DNA of 64,000 nucleotides. Origin: Trichopria drosophilae (taxonomy: Eukaryota; Arthropoda; Insecta; Hymenoptera; Diapriidae). The stretch's first letter is position 1; each line of letters opens with the position of its first letter. Under the pieces are notes generated by a model. That model was not told where the DNA came from. It saw only the letters and a list, made by a program, of their open reading frames with translations, and searched no databases. The translations under genes were made by a program, and so were the position numbers. Shown one piece after another: positions 46,611-61,000 of the stretch. The stretch lies in contig CM059585.1 in assembly GCA_030407085.1 (NCBI GenBank), forward strand, positions 94,086,501-94,150,500, written 5' to 3'.

Positions 46611-46894
46611 ATGGAATCACGAGGAATCCTATCTGATACCCGACTATTAATCCTGTTATGGGATCGTTAACCAGAAGAATCCAATCACTAGAAAGTCTAG
46701 AATGTTAAAAGGTGAGGTATGTGGGAAAAAATGTTTATTTCCTAGTCAATTATTAATGATATTTGGCTTATCGCTTGAACGGACACGTTGTGGCCAAGCA
46801 ACAATAGGTCAAATAATACTTTGATGCTTCTGATGAGGCTGTGGAGTGATAGTGTGTGTGGATAGTAAGAGCAGTCAATAAGAAACCAGTTAAT
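46611..46894. other. Spacer with one half of a short repeat
   Basis: GATGAGGCTGTGGAGTGAT occurs at about 46833 and again at about 47249, each followed some bases later by AGTCAATAAGA. Confidence 0.45.
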
Positions 46895-47095
46895 TCGCGC
46901 TGTCGAATAATAATTGAATAAGGCTGATGTGTGATCCTATTGTAGAACATAATGACGAATAATGTCAAAAGATGATATCAGATTATGATGTTGATTAAAA
47001 AAGTCGACGAAAGTGGTGATATCAAGTGATGATCCTTTAGCAGTTTAAAGATCTGAATCTGCTGAAATATTTAACACTGTTCGTGTTTCTAGCTT
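46895..47095. repeat. Diverged direct repeat, copy 2
   Basis: Counterpart of 42625-42800, with several small gaps and many substitutions. Confidence 0.55.
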
Positions 47096-48578
47096 CAAAT
47101 TTCTATATTCATCTAAAAAGATGTCTTTAAAAAAAAAACCCTAAGTGTACTACACCAACATAATTTAACGTTCCTTTTTAAAGTAAAAGCACTTAGATTG
47201 AAACGCTTGACTTACCATATATGAAGCACTTCCACGTTTTAGTCTTTCAGATGAGGCTGTGGAGTGATCAATCAAAAGTAGTCAATAAGACAATCTTGTC
47301 AATGCAACACAAGTTTGGGAAATTCCTTCAGGAGTCATCTATGTCGAAAGTTAACTGTCTGATACTTACCTCGATTAATTCACCTGGAGTCCAAAGCAGT
47401 GAGCAAATAGCTAGGACTGCCAAACGTCCAAGCATGCTTCTTATGTTTTTGTCCCAACAAAGCATCACTTTCATCAGAGCTATTAATGTCCAGGCTTCAA
47501 TAACCAACTTTCGTTAATATTTCACATATACAGGTTAGAAAATTCGAATAATTGCATTCCAATTACTTTTCTCGATCAGTTTATCCCCAGCTCAGCTCAG
47601 AACAGTTAGCGAAGGTTTAAGGCAATCAACTTATTCCTTGTACGAACACGTTCTCCGTGCGCTTTCAATGCACCATCCTCATCAGAGGAGTTAAATCTCA
47701 AGATCCAATAATAAGAAATGTCTTGTATGTGGAAAATATAAAGAAGGGTTGGAGGAATTGTATTCTATGCATTACTTTCCTTATGGAGATGATGTATTGA
47801 GGGCATTAGAACAAACATAGCTCTGGAGTCTAGATGAATTCGTTAAAACAAGCAGCCATTAGTTACACTAGCGATGAAACTTACGGAGATTTCTCAAATT
47901 TGTGTTGGCTTGACAAGATTATGTTGTGGAGAAACAACTTTTGAAAGATTCATTTCCTTGAGAAAATTGTTTCATTTATTGTTCTGATTACTAGCCAACT
48001 ATGTTGGATGAAAGTTTTATTATATACTTCCATTGCCTAGAAAATTGACTGCAACCTTTTAATGCAAGGATATTATTCAGCGTCATACTGCAATTCTAAT
48101 TCTGACCAGCTTTATCTGCACAGAAAAAGCTTGATTGTGGGGTAACTAACGGTTTAGTGCTTTCAGATCCAGATGAGAAACAGTTCCACTTACTATTAGT
48201 TAAATTATTGTATCAATCGATCGGTTAGTAATAAATTAATTATTTGGCAAAACTGTTTACATGCTTTTCCCAAACAATTTATTGCCAGAATCTGAGCACT
48301 AAGCAATTGGACGCCCTAACCATTCCTGCTTTTTCCGAATACGGTTGACTCTTACTTGATGTCTGAATTCTCATTGTCGTTATTCAAAAGCTAAGTGATA
48401 TTTTCGTATGTCTAAGATTGGTTCAATGCCTTCCTTGCGCAATAGTTATATAAAAATATTGTATTCTTGCAATACATTTATTTTCGAATAAAATTTATAT
48501 TTTATAGATAGACATTTTTTACAATTCATTCACATTATTCCTGTGAAAGAATTGGCATATTATATGAGATTATTTTAT
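47096..48578. other. No supported gene
   Basis: The frame 47221-47517 is ATG-started but covers the short repeat and has no motif. The remainder is AT-rich. Confidence 0.45.
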
Positions 48579-48582
48579 TTAA

Positions 48583-48941
48583 GGGGGTTTTACAATGGTC
48601 CTAAATTGCACTACAAAGTGTAAGTAAAAGATGACTGAATAATTTTTTTTAAATTCGGGCTCTGTAAGGACAATTCTGAGTACTTCAAATAGTTTCCTAG
48701 AAAATACAAAAGACGTTGCTTGAGAACTGAGCGAGAATTTTCGGAAATAAGTGGTTTTTATTAATTCCGAAAATTCTCGGTCAGTTACCAATTAATTTCT
48801 TTGGCATTTTCTAGGATACCGTCCATAGTAATTAAAATTTCCCTTACAGAGCCCAAATTTTGAAAAATCGATTCAGTCAATTTTTATTAACGGTTTTTAT
48901 TGAAAAGTCCTACGTTATCGGTCCAGTACTTTAGAACCCCC
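48583..48941. mobile_element. 359-bp foldback MITE with TTAA target duplication
   Basis: TTAA (48579-48582) precedes GGGGGTTTTAC, and TAGAACCCCC precedes TTAA (48942-48945). The arms pair almost to the centre: GGGCTCTGTAAGG with CCTTACAGAGCCC, TTTCCTAGAAAA with TTTTCTAGGA, and CGAGAATTTTCGGAA (48732-48746) with its exact complement at 48765-48779. TTAA duplications are typical of piggyBac and Kolobok elements; the GGGGG end does not decide between them. The minus frame 48579-48791 within it is not a gene. Confidence 0.88.
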
Positions 48942-48949
48942 TTAATACA

Positions 48950-51900
48950 CGCTTTCTTTAAAATTGTACGATTCTTCAGCACTTCATGCACAATCTGTTC
49001 ACTTTCAACATACTATAAATGTGTTATTATTCGCATCTGTTTTGTTAATAATTTTCACGTTGTCCCATTTCTTATGGCATTTCTTATGGCATATGGCATA
49101 CATCATTCTTGTGACTTAAAGATTTCATCCAAGATTAGTATTACATTTTAAAGGCGATAAAATTAAAAACATTGTTTAGATCTTCATTTATTATGTAACG
49201 GCGTCAATCCTTAGCGTACAATGAATGTTTTATATCACAATTTTTAGTGTAGTTGTCATTTTAAGGTTATTTTAGAAAATTGCATTATATAGTTACGGCA
49301 GAGCAACTTATTTTTACTAACTTTAGGGATATAAAACTTACCTTCTCCTATAGCTTATATGTCCTACATAAACTAAATTCTATAGTCCAAAGTTATTTAC
49401 GAATAAAGATGTCTGAATCGGAATTTGAGGCTATAGTTTAAACAGTTTAGTTTAGTTAGCGTTTATCACGGGAATCTGGGGTATAGAACTTGTAACGAAG
49501 AGCATGTTAAGCTTTTACAATCATAGTGTTTGATTGCTGTTGGTTAGATCGAAAATATCGAGAAATCGCGTAGATTTAATTGTTACTTTATTCTGTGGAA
49601 TTTGTTATTTTGCATCGACTAAGTTTTATTAGTTTAAATGCTATCATTTTCATGCTGAAAAGAATGCTGTAAAACTCCTTCACTGTATGAACCAACCAAA
49701 AACTTATGAAGTGACTTATGAAGTGGTTATTCATGAAATGAATAATGATTTGAGAGTAACAATCTCTGTAGTAAAAGCAATAGATTTACAATTTATATGT
49801 GGGACTTGATCAATTCCTTTGGGTTCACCTCATAATTGTCATAATTTCAGTTGGAAAACGTTTTTAAAATTCCCATAAGAAGGCAAGAAGTACCATCATG
49901 TTAATTTCCTTAGGTTTTAGTATTATGTATTATTAAATGCAAAGTTGAAGATGTAAGTTTACTATATTACGAATTCTATAGTTACTTATAGTAATGCAAC
50001 TAACTACTGTTAATGAACGTCAAAATTATGACAACAATACAAATATGACCTTTTTGCTTACCGTTTTTCTAGCACAGTTTTATGCTTAACGACAGTTTAC
50101 GTTGATTTGGTGCTAAAAATCATATGATGGCTATCGAAAATTCATCGTATCGATGAATAAATATGATATAAGGGTAAATACATAAGAAATATATTTTCAA
50201 ATTATATTTAATATGTTTCAATCATTGTCATCAATTATTCATGATTTGTGCTGAATTCGTTATTTAAAAACGTATAAATAGACTTATTTTGAAACAGAAA
50301 ACAAAGTAAGAATCATCAGAAGATGAAGACAATGTAAATTTCTAAATTCAAAATTTTTTGTTTACGTTATTTGACTAATTATTACATTTCGTTTTATACA
50401 ATTTTGTTTTATTTAAGTGGACATTTTCCTATGAAATATTCGCCTACGTTTTCTTTCAGAGTCAGCGTCAAGGAGAAGCACATCGCACATTTAGAAAGTA
50501 ATAGAAATGTAAGTGTCGCAAGATTACATTACATAGAGTTACCCAAGCGCAATATTTACTTTTATGATGCAGTATTACCAACCGCGGTGAAATTCAGAAG
50601 CATTTGGACAATATTTAATGACAACGGCTTGATATCATTTTAAATCTCCAAATTTTATGATTCCTAAAATCAGGCAGATATATTTCATACAAATGTCACT
50701 CTTGGTTTCAAATACGTTATATGACAGAATTAGGACTTTTAATGTCCTATAAAACATTTAATGTGTTCCTTCTCTAGTAAAAATAAATGGTAGAAATCTC
50801 TGCACCTACTGAAAATTTAAATCATGCATTTTATCAGTCTTCTTGCACTTTCAACTTGACTATAGAAGATTTCATTTTATTAGAGCAACGCAAGTTAAAA
50901 CCTGACAAAATTAAGATGATCCACTGAACTAATCATCAAGTCAATGCCACACAATAGATTAAACATACCCAAGTAGGCAGATATATCATATTATTCAGCT
51001 AGTCATAATTGGTTGTCCTAAGAAAACATTTTCTAAACCCAAACGTAAAAATGTAATCTAATAAAATTTAATTAAAATTTCATTGACTGCTCTTTGTACT
51101 GTTTTATAAAACAGTTATTGACCTCGTATGCTACATATTTAATTTAAATGTAAAACAATAATGCATGTTATTCGAAATTAATTCATATGGTTCACTAATA
51201 ATATACCGCAAAATAAACTCTGAAGTATTTGCATTTCTAGCGAATGTGTTGTAACAAAATTATAACCGAGTTGAAACAGATTGCGTATGAATTTAAATAT
51301 TTGATAGACACTTTTACCATTACGTCTGAATCAATGACCAGTGTCAATCATTCAACAAGCGTTCATAATTTACGTGGAAATACATGGAAAATTACTGAAA
51401 CCCTTGTTTTTACGGTTGAATCCCAGAATTATTGACGTACGTTACTTGCAACTGCAGTGGATATAATATATACGAAAGTAAAGTACAGTATGTTATTGAA
51501 TCAAAATTGAAATTGTTCAGACAAATTGTTCAGACAAAAAGTTCATACAACAAATTTTATTGAGAAATCTATTCATTATTTTACAATAAATTTTCACTCC
51601 CAAAAACATCTAATTTTTATAAACACTCAAGTTTTTAGCGATCATTCCATATTGCTCCGACTAAAAATGGATTCGATAAAAAAATTTAAATTATTTCTTC
51701 AACTAATCCATATAACGCAAAAAAGTACTGCTTACTACTATGATAAAATAAAATTCTTTTTTTAGAGTTCCATAACAGAAGTAACGACACGAATTATTTT
51801 GAGAAAAGAAAAACAATATAATCCATCCAGATGGTATATTATATTCAAATTTACGAACTTACTTTTGATCTAATGAGAAAGTATCGATTTACTACGTAAA

Positions 51901-52740
51901 TCTAAATACGATTAAGTTATAAACGTTTCGAACACCGAAATAAGCAAACGCCACGCGTTATACCCAAATCCATGTGACGTCGATGCTAACTGATCTAGAC
52001 GTGGGAATTTGATACTGTTGCATCTTTACTTTGGAGACAGCTTTCGGGTTATTTAATTCTGTAACACAATATTTAAGATGGAAATGACTAAGCGGTATTA
52101 TGAATCGAATTCGCAGCGATCCCGATATTACGATACGATTTTGACCTGCGTGTCTGCGCATATTCTAAATCGGGTCAAATTTTGCGTATAATTCTAACAT
52201 CCTGTAAATTGGCTGCCAAACTGTGATGAACTTATTAGATTACATTCTATCTAAATTTCGCATTCTATTTCAGCAAGACACACGAATGGGAAACTCTAAT
52301 GGCAAACATAATATTTGAAATTAAAATTTGTTAGGCGTCTTAAGTAAAGAAATGTTGGATCACTTTTCTAAAAACGGACATTGATTCTTTCGTGACTGGG
52401 TGATTATCTTTGTTTTGTGCTTTTCCCTACTTAACCATTCTCCCGAAGTCACGAAGTTCCAAAAATAATCAATATACTCGATGTCTTACTAGATAAATAT
52501 ATTTCGTTATAAGTGTAACTTCTTGTAATAAAGTAAAAGGAAAACGATTAAACGGAATGGAACATTAATTATACTACAATTTCATTTCGGAATAAATCTG
52601 GCATTTCGAAATTAGGAAAACTAATTTATTGTGGTGAAAAACATTAGAGGAAATTCTTTCGTCGAAAGGAATACAGTTTTGCGTTTAAATCAAGCAGGTT
52701 ATGAATTATCTTCCGACAGTCTATTAACTATACAAAAAAT
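48950..52740. other. AT-rich stretch, nothing supported
   Basis: Frames at 48900-49151, 50371-50643, 51244-51435 and 51526-51765 have no recognisable motif. Small slippage repeats are present (TTTCTTATGGCA twice near 49069; ACTTATGAAGTG twice near 49700; TTGTTCAGACAAA twice near 51514). Confidence 0.45.
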
Positions 52741-52742
52741 AG

Positions 52743-53045
52743 ATAATAAAAAAGACAATAGAAAACTCTCAGAAGTTAACGATAAGGGCTCGGGCTAGAA
52801 CGAGGCTTTTTGTTGCACAGTCATTACCGCTAACTGAACATACATATATACAATTCTCTTCGATCACGTCCCCGCTTGTTGACGATCGTGAGGCCAACCA
52901 CGCAATCGCAATATTAGAACTAGGAAAAGAATTATCATTGGCCCTCCCGAACTTCATACACCCTACACCCATGGGAGATGCCCTAGCTTTACTATACCTC
53001 GTTGATGTCAACATCGTACACCCTCTACAGCGTATCCTGATGTGA
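52743..53045 (+). other. GC-elevated 100-codon open block, unrecognised
   Basis: The plus frame is open from 52743 to TGA at 53043-53045 without an early ATG. Its distal half has protein-like composition (DDREANHAIAILELGKEL, FIHPTPMGDALALLYL). The minus strand is also open (52769-53014, 81 codons). The block is GC-richer than the flanks. It could be an exon or transposon-derived coding DNA on either strand; no family recognised. Confidence 0.2.
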
Positions 53046-55840
53046 CGTCAAGATCAGAACTGTAGATCCTTCAAAAGATGAAGATAGATGTCGTTTGTCC
53101 AAGTCTATTAAATTCCACATTCTCCTGAAACGTCACCCGCAACAAAGTTATAAACGACAAATTCAATGTGTAAGCAATAAAATAATTTACAAGAATATCT
53201 GTCTAAGAATTGCTAAACACCAAAGAAAATGAATGTTGTTAGAAAAGTAGCTTCATTAGCTCATGGAAGATGAAGTATTATTTGATTGATCAGTTCCTGG
53301 TGAAGTATTTTACGTAGTAAAACGTGGAGATTATAAGCAGATATAGGTTATGTTATTTTATGATATATTCTTTTGTTGGTAGGTATAAAAACTGAGCTTG
53401 TAAATAACATTGGGATTGGCGAAGACTTCATTGCATGTTGGTATATTCTATTACTCATTTTCTGCGCGTGAATGTACGTTTTTCAAGACTATTATATTAA
53501 AATTCATACTTTTTTATCATTACCGAACAATAGTTCATAGACTTTAATAGATTAAGCATGACGAACTTAAAATAAATTGATTTAGGTTGGTAGAGGTCAT
53601 ATTAAAACCCGACTCGAAAAATATAAAGGCATGAGTTCAAGACAAGAACGAGTAAAACTGTAAATGACTTCCACTACTACTAAAGCAATGTTTGCAACTT
53701 TATATAAACAACAGTGTTACAGAATATCGCAAATAAGAGCATTAATTATTGAGTATGTTCAAAGAAAAACACTTGATGTATTAAAACACGATAAATTGAA
53801 TTCTCTGCCTTGAAATTTACTGTAGAACCCGAGTGAGAGTTTTTCATTATCACGCGAGGCGAGTTATCAGCCATTTTTCTACTATCAGAGAAAAATATGA
53901 GGCTTTTATCGCAAACACCTTTTAACGCAAAAAGGCAAAGAATAATAAAACATACCGCGCTTAAAAGACGCTTCACGTTTATGACTTTATGTATCTGCAG
54001 ATCCGGAACGCGAATGCCAATAACATGAAAAAGCACGCGGAAAATCCTCTTAAATTATTTCCTCTTTTTTCTATGTTAAAGGCCGTTTCAAAGGTATCTT
54101 GTAATTCAACCTTTCATATACGATTTGTTGTCGATACGTGCCGTCGATTTTAGTGAGTTTAAAAGAAGAGAATTTAATATCATTTTTTAAATTTCCAACA
54201 AACATCAGAAGGTTGAAATCTACAGGAAGGTAAAGATTTGATTATATAATTATATTGAATATCGAATCTTATCAGTCTTTATTTGAAATAGATGTTATTT
54301 TCTAAATTGACCGTTCGAAAATGTTTATTTTTTATTAACGTTACAATGTTCCATTTTGATGTGTGTACTATTTTGGTAGAAATGCTTTGTGATACTGTTG
54401 ATTTGAAGAGTACTTTTAGGTAAATATCAAAAGATTCAGTACACAGTATATTTCCAGTAGGTTTTTCAATATATTGGTGATTAATACTAACAACACTTCA
54501 GGTTAAATGATCCCTCTTTCCGAAGTTATGTTAGCAATTTTATAAAAGTTCAATAAGGTCCTTGATGAAATGTTGGCTCCTTCCTGTAGATGACCTTAGA
54601 CTATTATTGGCCTTTCTTACTCTTAGTTGACTACTTTGACATTTTTGTTTGTATTCGAAAATTATTTTACCCAAATTATATATGATGACATACGACATTA
54701 GGTGAACACATGTCTGAATTATTGGAATCTTTTGAAACCGAGAACAAAGTCAGTGAATAAGTTTATTGAATATGCTTTTATTTTTACACTGTGTTGCGGA
54801 ATATAATTCGTAAAAATTACATAACTACAGGAAACACCATTATTGATCTGATTATTAAGACATTATTCTGATAATTTTTAGGTGGCGAAGCTCACCAATG
54901 TACTTTCTAGGTGAAATTTAAACTTACATAGAGGAATCAATTTCAAGTGTAATTTTGTGATATGTATTCTATGTAGGAACTCCTAATCATATGTACACAT
55001 CTTGTGAACTGTCAATTTTATTGAACCAATGCAAAAATCAAGGTGTTATTAGATCTTCCTAGCTTGTTGGGTTTTCCAGGTATTTTTGAAATGTAGGTTT
55101 CACACGTTAGAAATGATATGTAAATCATACTGATTTCTCACGGCGTTACCCTTTTCTTCTTCAATTTGCATATTTTTACTAACACTTTGGTGTCGAAACG
55201 TTAGACATCATTGGTCGCTACATTCTAGAAATGTAATGCGAAAACTTACTGGATTTTAGTGAATAATATAGGCCAATGATATGAGGATCCAAATTGGAAA
55301 TATATCCACCATTCCCAGAAATAGGACTATACTTTTCCAAAGGGTTTCGATGCTCTGTATATAAATCTGACACCAGAATTAATATATCACGTCAAGATTT
55401 TGAGATTTTGATGATCATAACCTATTCGACAGCTTTCAAATGCTCAGTTAGTAACTCCGATTAATTTTTTTTTCATCGAGTTATCGAAGTCTTTGTTAAG
55501 GCAGGATTATGATTTCCGTTTTTTGCACTTTTGAGTTGGGATATCTCAAAATCTTGATGCGATAGAACAAATTTATGTTCAGATTTGGAAGAAAATCTAC
55601 GATCAAATATGACCAGATTTGGATTGAGCAAATCGAAAACCTTCGGAAAAGTATAGTCTGGTTTCTGGTTATAAATTTTGTTGGCCTGAATCTGTCATTT
55701 CCCGAGTTTAAATTGCGCGGGCTCAGTCCTGCATGAAACACTGAACCAGGCCAGGCGCAGGCCAGGCCCAGGTTAGGGAGAGCCTCCTATCAAAGTCAGT
55801 TTCCTAGATGAACAACATTACCTGCGATAGAATTTCATAA
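53046..55840. other. AT-rich stretch, nothing supported
   Basis: Minus frames 53746-54036 and 55496-55741 lack motifs. A short GCCAGGC/CAGGCC-rich string lies near 55746-55772. Confidence 0.45.
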
Positions 55841-55923
55841 GACGTCAGAATCTAATAGACTTTTATTTTTAAGACTTTTTCACAAGGGACGTCAGAATCA
55901 TGAGACTTCTATTTTTAAGATGG
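55841..55923. repeat. Two imperfect tandem copies of a 47-bp unit
   Basis: GACGTCAGAATC begins at 55841 and again at 55888, each followed by GAGACTT/TAGACTT and then ATTTTTAAGA. Confidence 0.8.
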
Positions 55924-58900
55924 TATAAAAAGAATAGTTGTGGCACCAAAGACTGCTCTTACATCCAGACGAGATATTGATTAGGATAACTAAGTTCCAA
56001 TAACAGATTTGACAGTTTTGTTCATTTAAGTGGTTAATAAGCAATTTACGTTTTAGTGAAATTATTCTCTTAGTTGCTCTAACGAATTTCTCGCATAAAG
56101 CTGAGAGCCCTGAGTGGTTGGCTGACCCAACCAATCCTTTTTTCATGAAGAGTTTCGGAAAAAATACATTTCAAAATGGGATGTCAGTTTTTGAATTATA
56201 GAGTATCCTATTATACAAATTATCATATAATAATACCACTGCCTTCATGCAGAACCTCCTAAAAAGTATAGTGATAAGGTTATCCAAACAACAAATCTTA
56301 TTCAAGAAAGAACGTGAAAGTATAAAGTGACTTAGAATTCCATATGGTGCATATCCCATATTTTCTGTGGAAAGTGATGGAATAAGAGGAATGATAAAGC
56401 TGGTTACTTTTTGAACTTATTAATATATACTTTGTGCTGGATACAATTATTCCAATAACTATATTATAGTTTTATGGATTCTGAAGTTCAACATCGTTGT
56501 TGCCCCTCTTTGGACATTTGCACAAGTTAGATATATATAAGTAGTATTACCTTTTAATTTGAAAAAAATGCTATTAAATCAGAGCATCCCATTCTGTATG
56601 TATCTGTTCCTAACTAAGTTATAATTAAATAAAGTGATCAAAACTTTACTATATCGTTACGCAACATCTAAAATTCATAAAATTTCATTTTTTAATCGGC
56701 GAGCAGCCGTGCTGTTTCCGTTTTAGGTAGGATACTAATCTTCCTTTTTTAGGACTCTCGAATCGAGAAATTGGTCCATAATTGGATGTAGATATCAGGT
56801 TTTTAATCTGTTATCTGTTTTAAATTCTAATACAAAAAGACTCTATTCAAATCTATAAGACAGTTTGAAATCATTCTTGTAATATTATTATCAGATTTTT
56901 TCTCAATTTTGATTGGAGATAATCCCAATTATTTCACTTATGACTTTCATGATAGGAATCCAATAAGATCTTAGCACTCAAATAAGGACCAAGTTCTGAC
57001 CCGAATATTACGTATAAGGATGATGATTATGCAATACCATTCAAAATAGAACTTCAGAAATCTAATTCGGAAATACCTGAATCTGATTAAGAACGCCTAT
57101 TAGTATCCAAATCTAATACTATAACATTTGTTTCGTAATTTACATGAGTTGTCGGAAAATACTCTGTTGCAATCTGAATAGGATTGATGGTATTCTATTT
57201 GGATTCATTGTATTTGTAGATAACTTTCAAATTTCACTGCATTTGTTTTAACATTGACATCAACAACTCTTCAATCATTTATTTATTTGTAAACTACTTT
57301 AATTAGTTATAGATGGGTTGTAGTCCTCGATTTTCGGAAGCTGGAATAATCTGTCTTTTACAAGACACATTTCAACATATAATATCCTTTAATCGAGTTC
57401 TTCATATGTATGTCAAAATTTGTCTCATGTCTGCACTTCTCTCGTTCGTTCTGTTTACTACCACTAGTATGCTTATGTGGAATGATTTTCTGCTCCAACA
57501 GCATTTCAACTCATGTATCAGCTTTATTTTATATCAAGAAAAAAGGCACACGATATCTTCATTTCAAAAAATAAATACACCAGTTCTTTAATGTTCACCG
57601 TTTTCATGACACGTGAGATTAAGGTTTACTATGTAGGGATGAAGGCCAGCATGTCACGTTATATACGATTGCCTTAAGAGCTAATTTTAACACATTTATG
57701 TAACAGAAACTATTGGATAGAAATGAGAAAGAAGATCAATTCCGCGGAGAAAAAATATTACGCATTAACAATAATTATTAAATCAAACTACAAGTAGGTT
57801 CTTGGTTTGCAAATCGAAACATAAATCCAACATTTTTCAAAAATGAATGTTGTTTTCTACATTAATCTGGTGCTATATTCCGCTGAAATATTAAGCTTAA
57901 AATATATTTCATCGCCTTTTTAATCAAGTAAATTTTGTTTGTTTTCCAAAACTTGACAAATCCATGAAATTGACCTTTCCAAAAGAGCGAATTCAGTTCT
58001 TATTTTAAAGTTGAATACATAACTTATGTAATATTTTCTTCTGTCTCCGAATGTTACAATGCCAAAATCAAGTACAAAATGCAAAGAGAAAATATGTTTG
58101 ATCTTTGATTTTTGCAATGGATGTCAGCAATTCAAGACGTTACAAAAGTATGATAATATCAGTGACGTCCATATTGTTTACAATCAGTAATAAGTTATTT
58201 ATTGACTTTAAAAAACAACACAGAGCAATGTTTAATATAATTATAGAAAGAAATTTCGTTCTCAAACTGAGCAAATCCGTAGTTAAATTACAAAACCTGC
58301 TGAATCCTTGTTTCAGACGATGGGAACCGAAACACGAATGATGAATATTTGTCGTATGATTTCATTCATTTGCAACTCTTTGACAAATTACGATACAAAA
58401 CAAAAACAACGTTCACAAATTAAACTATATAAACAGTTTTTTATTTTTTTAAATTTGTTGAAGAAACAACATCGCGAACGTCTGTACTAAAACCAGCAAA
58501 GCAATTAAACTGAGCGATGATGTTCTTCAAACTAAATCATACCAAACCGGCAATAACTACAAGATATTCTTCTAATTCTCCACGACATTTCGTCGGTTTG
58601 CATTGCTTGCAAAATTTAGTTAAAATACGTGGAGTGTTCAGATTTCTTTTTCCAAAAACCCTGGTAGATATCTGTCCAGCTGTGTGTTGCGTTTCCCAGT
58701 TTACATTGTCCAGTTTCCCTATACCTATAACGTGGATCAACAAGATTGATCCGGAAGTAGCATAAAACTGGACATATTTATATTCTTAAGTTCACAAGGC
58801 TGAACATTTTTAAAGGTCTCTGAACGATGGACGTGGCATGCTAACGTAATATACCAAAAGTCATTAAATGATAATGAATAAATATGGCTAAAATGAAAGA

Positions 58901-60990
58901 CGACTATTACTGGAAAGAATCTTCCAACGCCGAAAAACACCATAGAATATTCTAAAAGATAATCGATGACTAAAATAATCTCGAATAATATCGACATCTT
59001 ATGGGACTCATACATTACCGCCCATGACACAAGTTAATATATGAGGACATTCAACTATGATTACCGTTTTGAAACACCATTCATAATGCATCTTCCAACC
59101 CGTTGAAAGACATCCATTTCATTACAATCCCCAGCAGGAAGTTAAATGCGCAGGGTGCAATATTTTTAGAGTAAACTACATTTTTATAAAAATAAAATTT
59201 TATAAAAAAAGGAAATTACATACTCAATATAAAATGAGGTAGATTCATAGTTTTCAAATACTTTTTTCGGTGCCATTAGATAATAGCGTTCCAAGAAATT
59301 TCAGTGAAAACGTACACAAAATTGAACATTCCTATAAAAAATTTTAATGCACCAAAAGCTCCTAAAAAATGATTCCTAGTACTTTTAATATTAATGCTAT
59401 ATTTCAATATGTAATTATTTAATGAAACCTGTGAAATTAATTTTCGTAAATATCTAACGATAATATCTTAAAGTTATAAAATAACCGGTAAACAAATTCT
59501 TACATCAGAAACGTTTCGCTTGCACCGACGTATGATGAAGACTTCTTATATGTACACCTAACCCTCATCTAAACCGACTAACTCCATAACCGTTAATAAA
59601 AAATCAGATACTATTTATATATTTGTCCCTATAAGATTTACAACGTATTAGATTTTATTGTATTATTTACATACACATTGGTATGAACAATTTTGTATGA
59701 TGCAATATAACAAAATAAATCAGCTGAATGGCAGTAATTTAACGACGCATAAATTATACAAATGCGTTTTCGATGTCGTAAAGACATTTCAGCTTGCGAT
59801 GTCTCCCGACGAGACAAGAATTTTTTCCGATTTTGTGACGATTCATATGATAATTTTCAGCTTATACCTTCATAGCATCTGTAAAAAGGATATTATCAAT
59901 TCGCAATGTCCTTCAAATATATATTGAATGCTTCAGATATATTCAAAACATCAGAGAGAGAGAGAGAGATTATCAAAATAGTAAAACTTGTAAGTTGGTG
60001 TATTACTTATATGTTTTTTGTTATAAAAATTGAAATATCTTGTACTAATTTCACTAAAATTTTCAACAGCATTTTTAAGCAAGTAATTTGCGAATCTCCA
60101 AGGATATGAGATTGTTATTTTTCTTATTTTATTTATTAATAAAGTAAAGTCGATTTGACCATTTCACAATCATAAAATATTTCGTTGAGTCAACACCTTG
60201 AGACAAATTCACTAAAGGATTTCTATCAATTTTTGCTCAAATAGCGACTGACAGGTTGCAAGGAGCTCCCTAAAATGTATGACATAAAATATTCAGGAAT
60301 CCAATAACACGAGTACTACTCCTAATTCAACCGATTCTATGGCATTCAATTCAATTCAGAAAATATTCATGAACATTATATAAGGAAAATCTCTTGATAT
60401 GTAAGCGCATTATTGTTTCCTTATAAGTATTTTGCATATAAAATTTTTTCACCAAAAGTGAACGTATTTAAACTGGAACGAGAAGTTGACCGTCATTATA
60501 AAAATATGGTTAATATTTATTATGTTACATAATTTGAAGAAAACTAACATGCTGCGTCGTACGAGAAATGCCTTTAGTAAGTGTAACAAATTAGATCTTT
60601 CTACGAGTCCCTTTTTTGCCACTTTTGTAAAAGTAACTTTTATTTTTCTGCTGCTATGTGAAGAAACATTACAAATATATTAACGCAACAATAACATTTG
60701 CTAGAATAAGGCTCTAACAATGAAAGAATAAAAAATAACTCTTATCAAATTCTGTTCAGACATAATTATTTGACGATGGTAGAGCTGACTGGCTGAAGGT
60801 ATATTAGGTTAAATTTATTACGCTACGTATAGATGGTATCTTTGTACTAAAATAAAAATGTCAACCCTTCATGGTGTAGAATTTCTTATAACCCAATCTT
60901 GTTACAAATACTTCTGATGGAACTGTTTATCACATTCTAGAAGGGAGGGGGCTGCTGTTTCCGAGTTCAAACTTCATATTAGATTCCAAT
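55924..60990. other. AT-rich stretch, nothing supported
   Basis: Many short frames on both strands, none with a recognised motif. A minus frame ending at 58537 (about 58537-58770) has a mildly protein-like composition (KFCKQCKPTKCRGELEEYL) but no family match. An (AG) run is at 59953-59969. Confidence 0.4.
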
Positions 60991-61000
60991 CGTATTTTTA

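Noticed and set aside
58537..58790. Minus-strand frame with KFCKQCKPTKCRG as a zinc-finger exon
   Set aside because: Cysteine spacing fits no family I know, splice sites are weak and the plus strand is open too.
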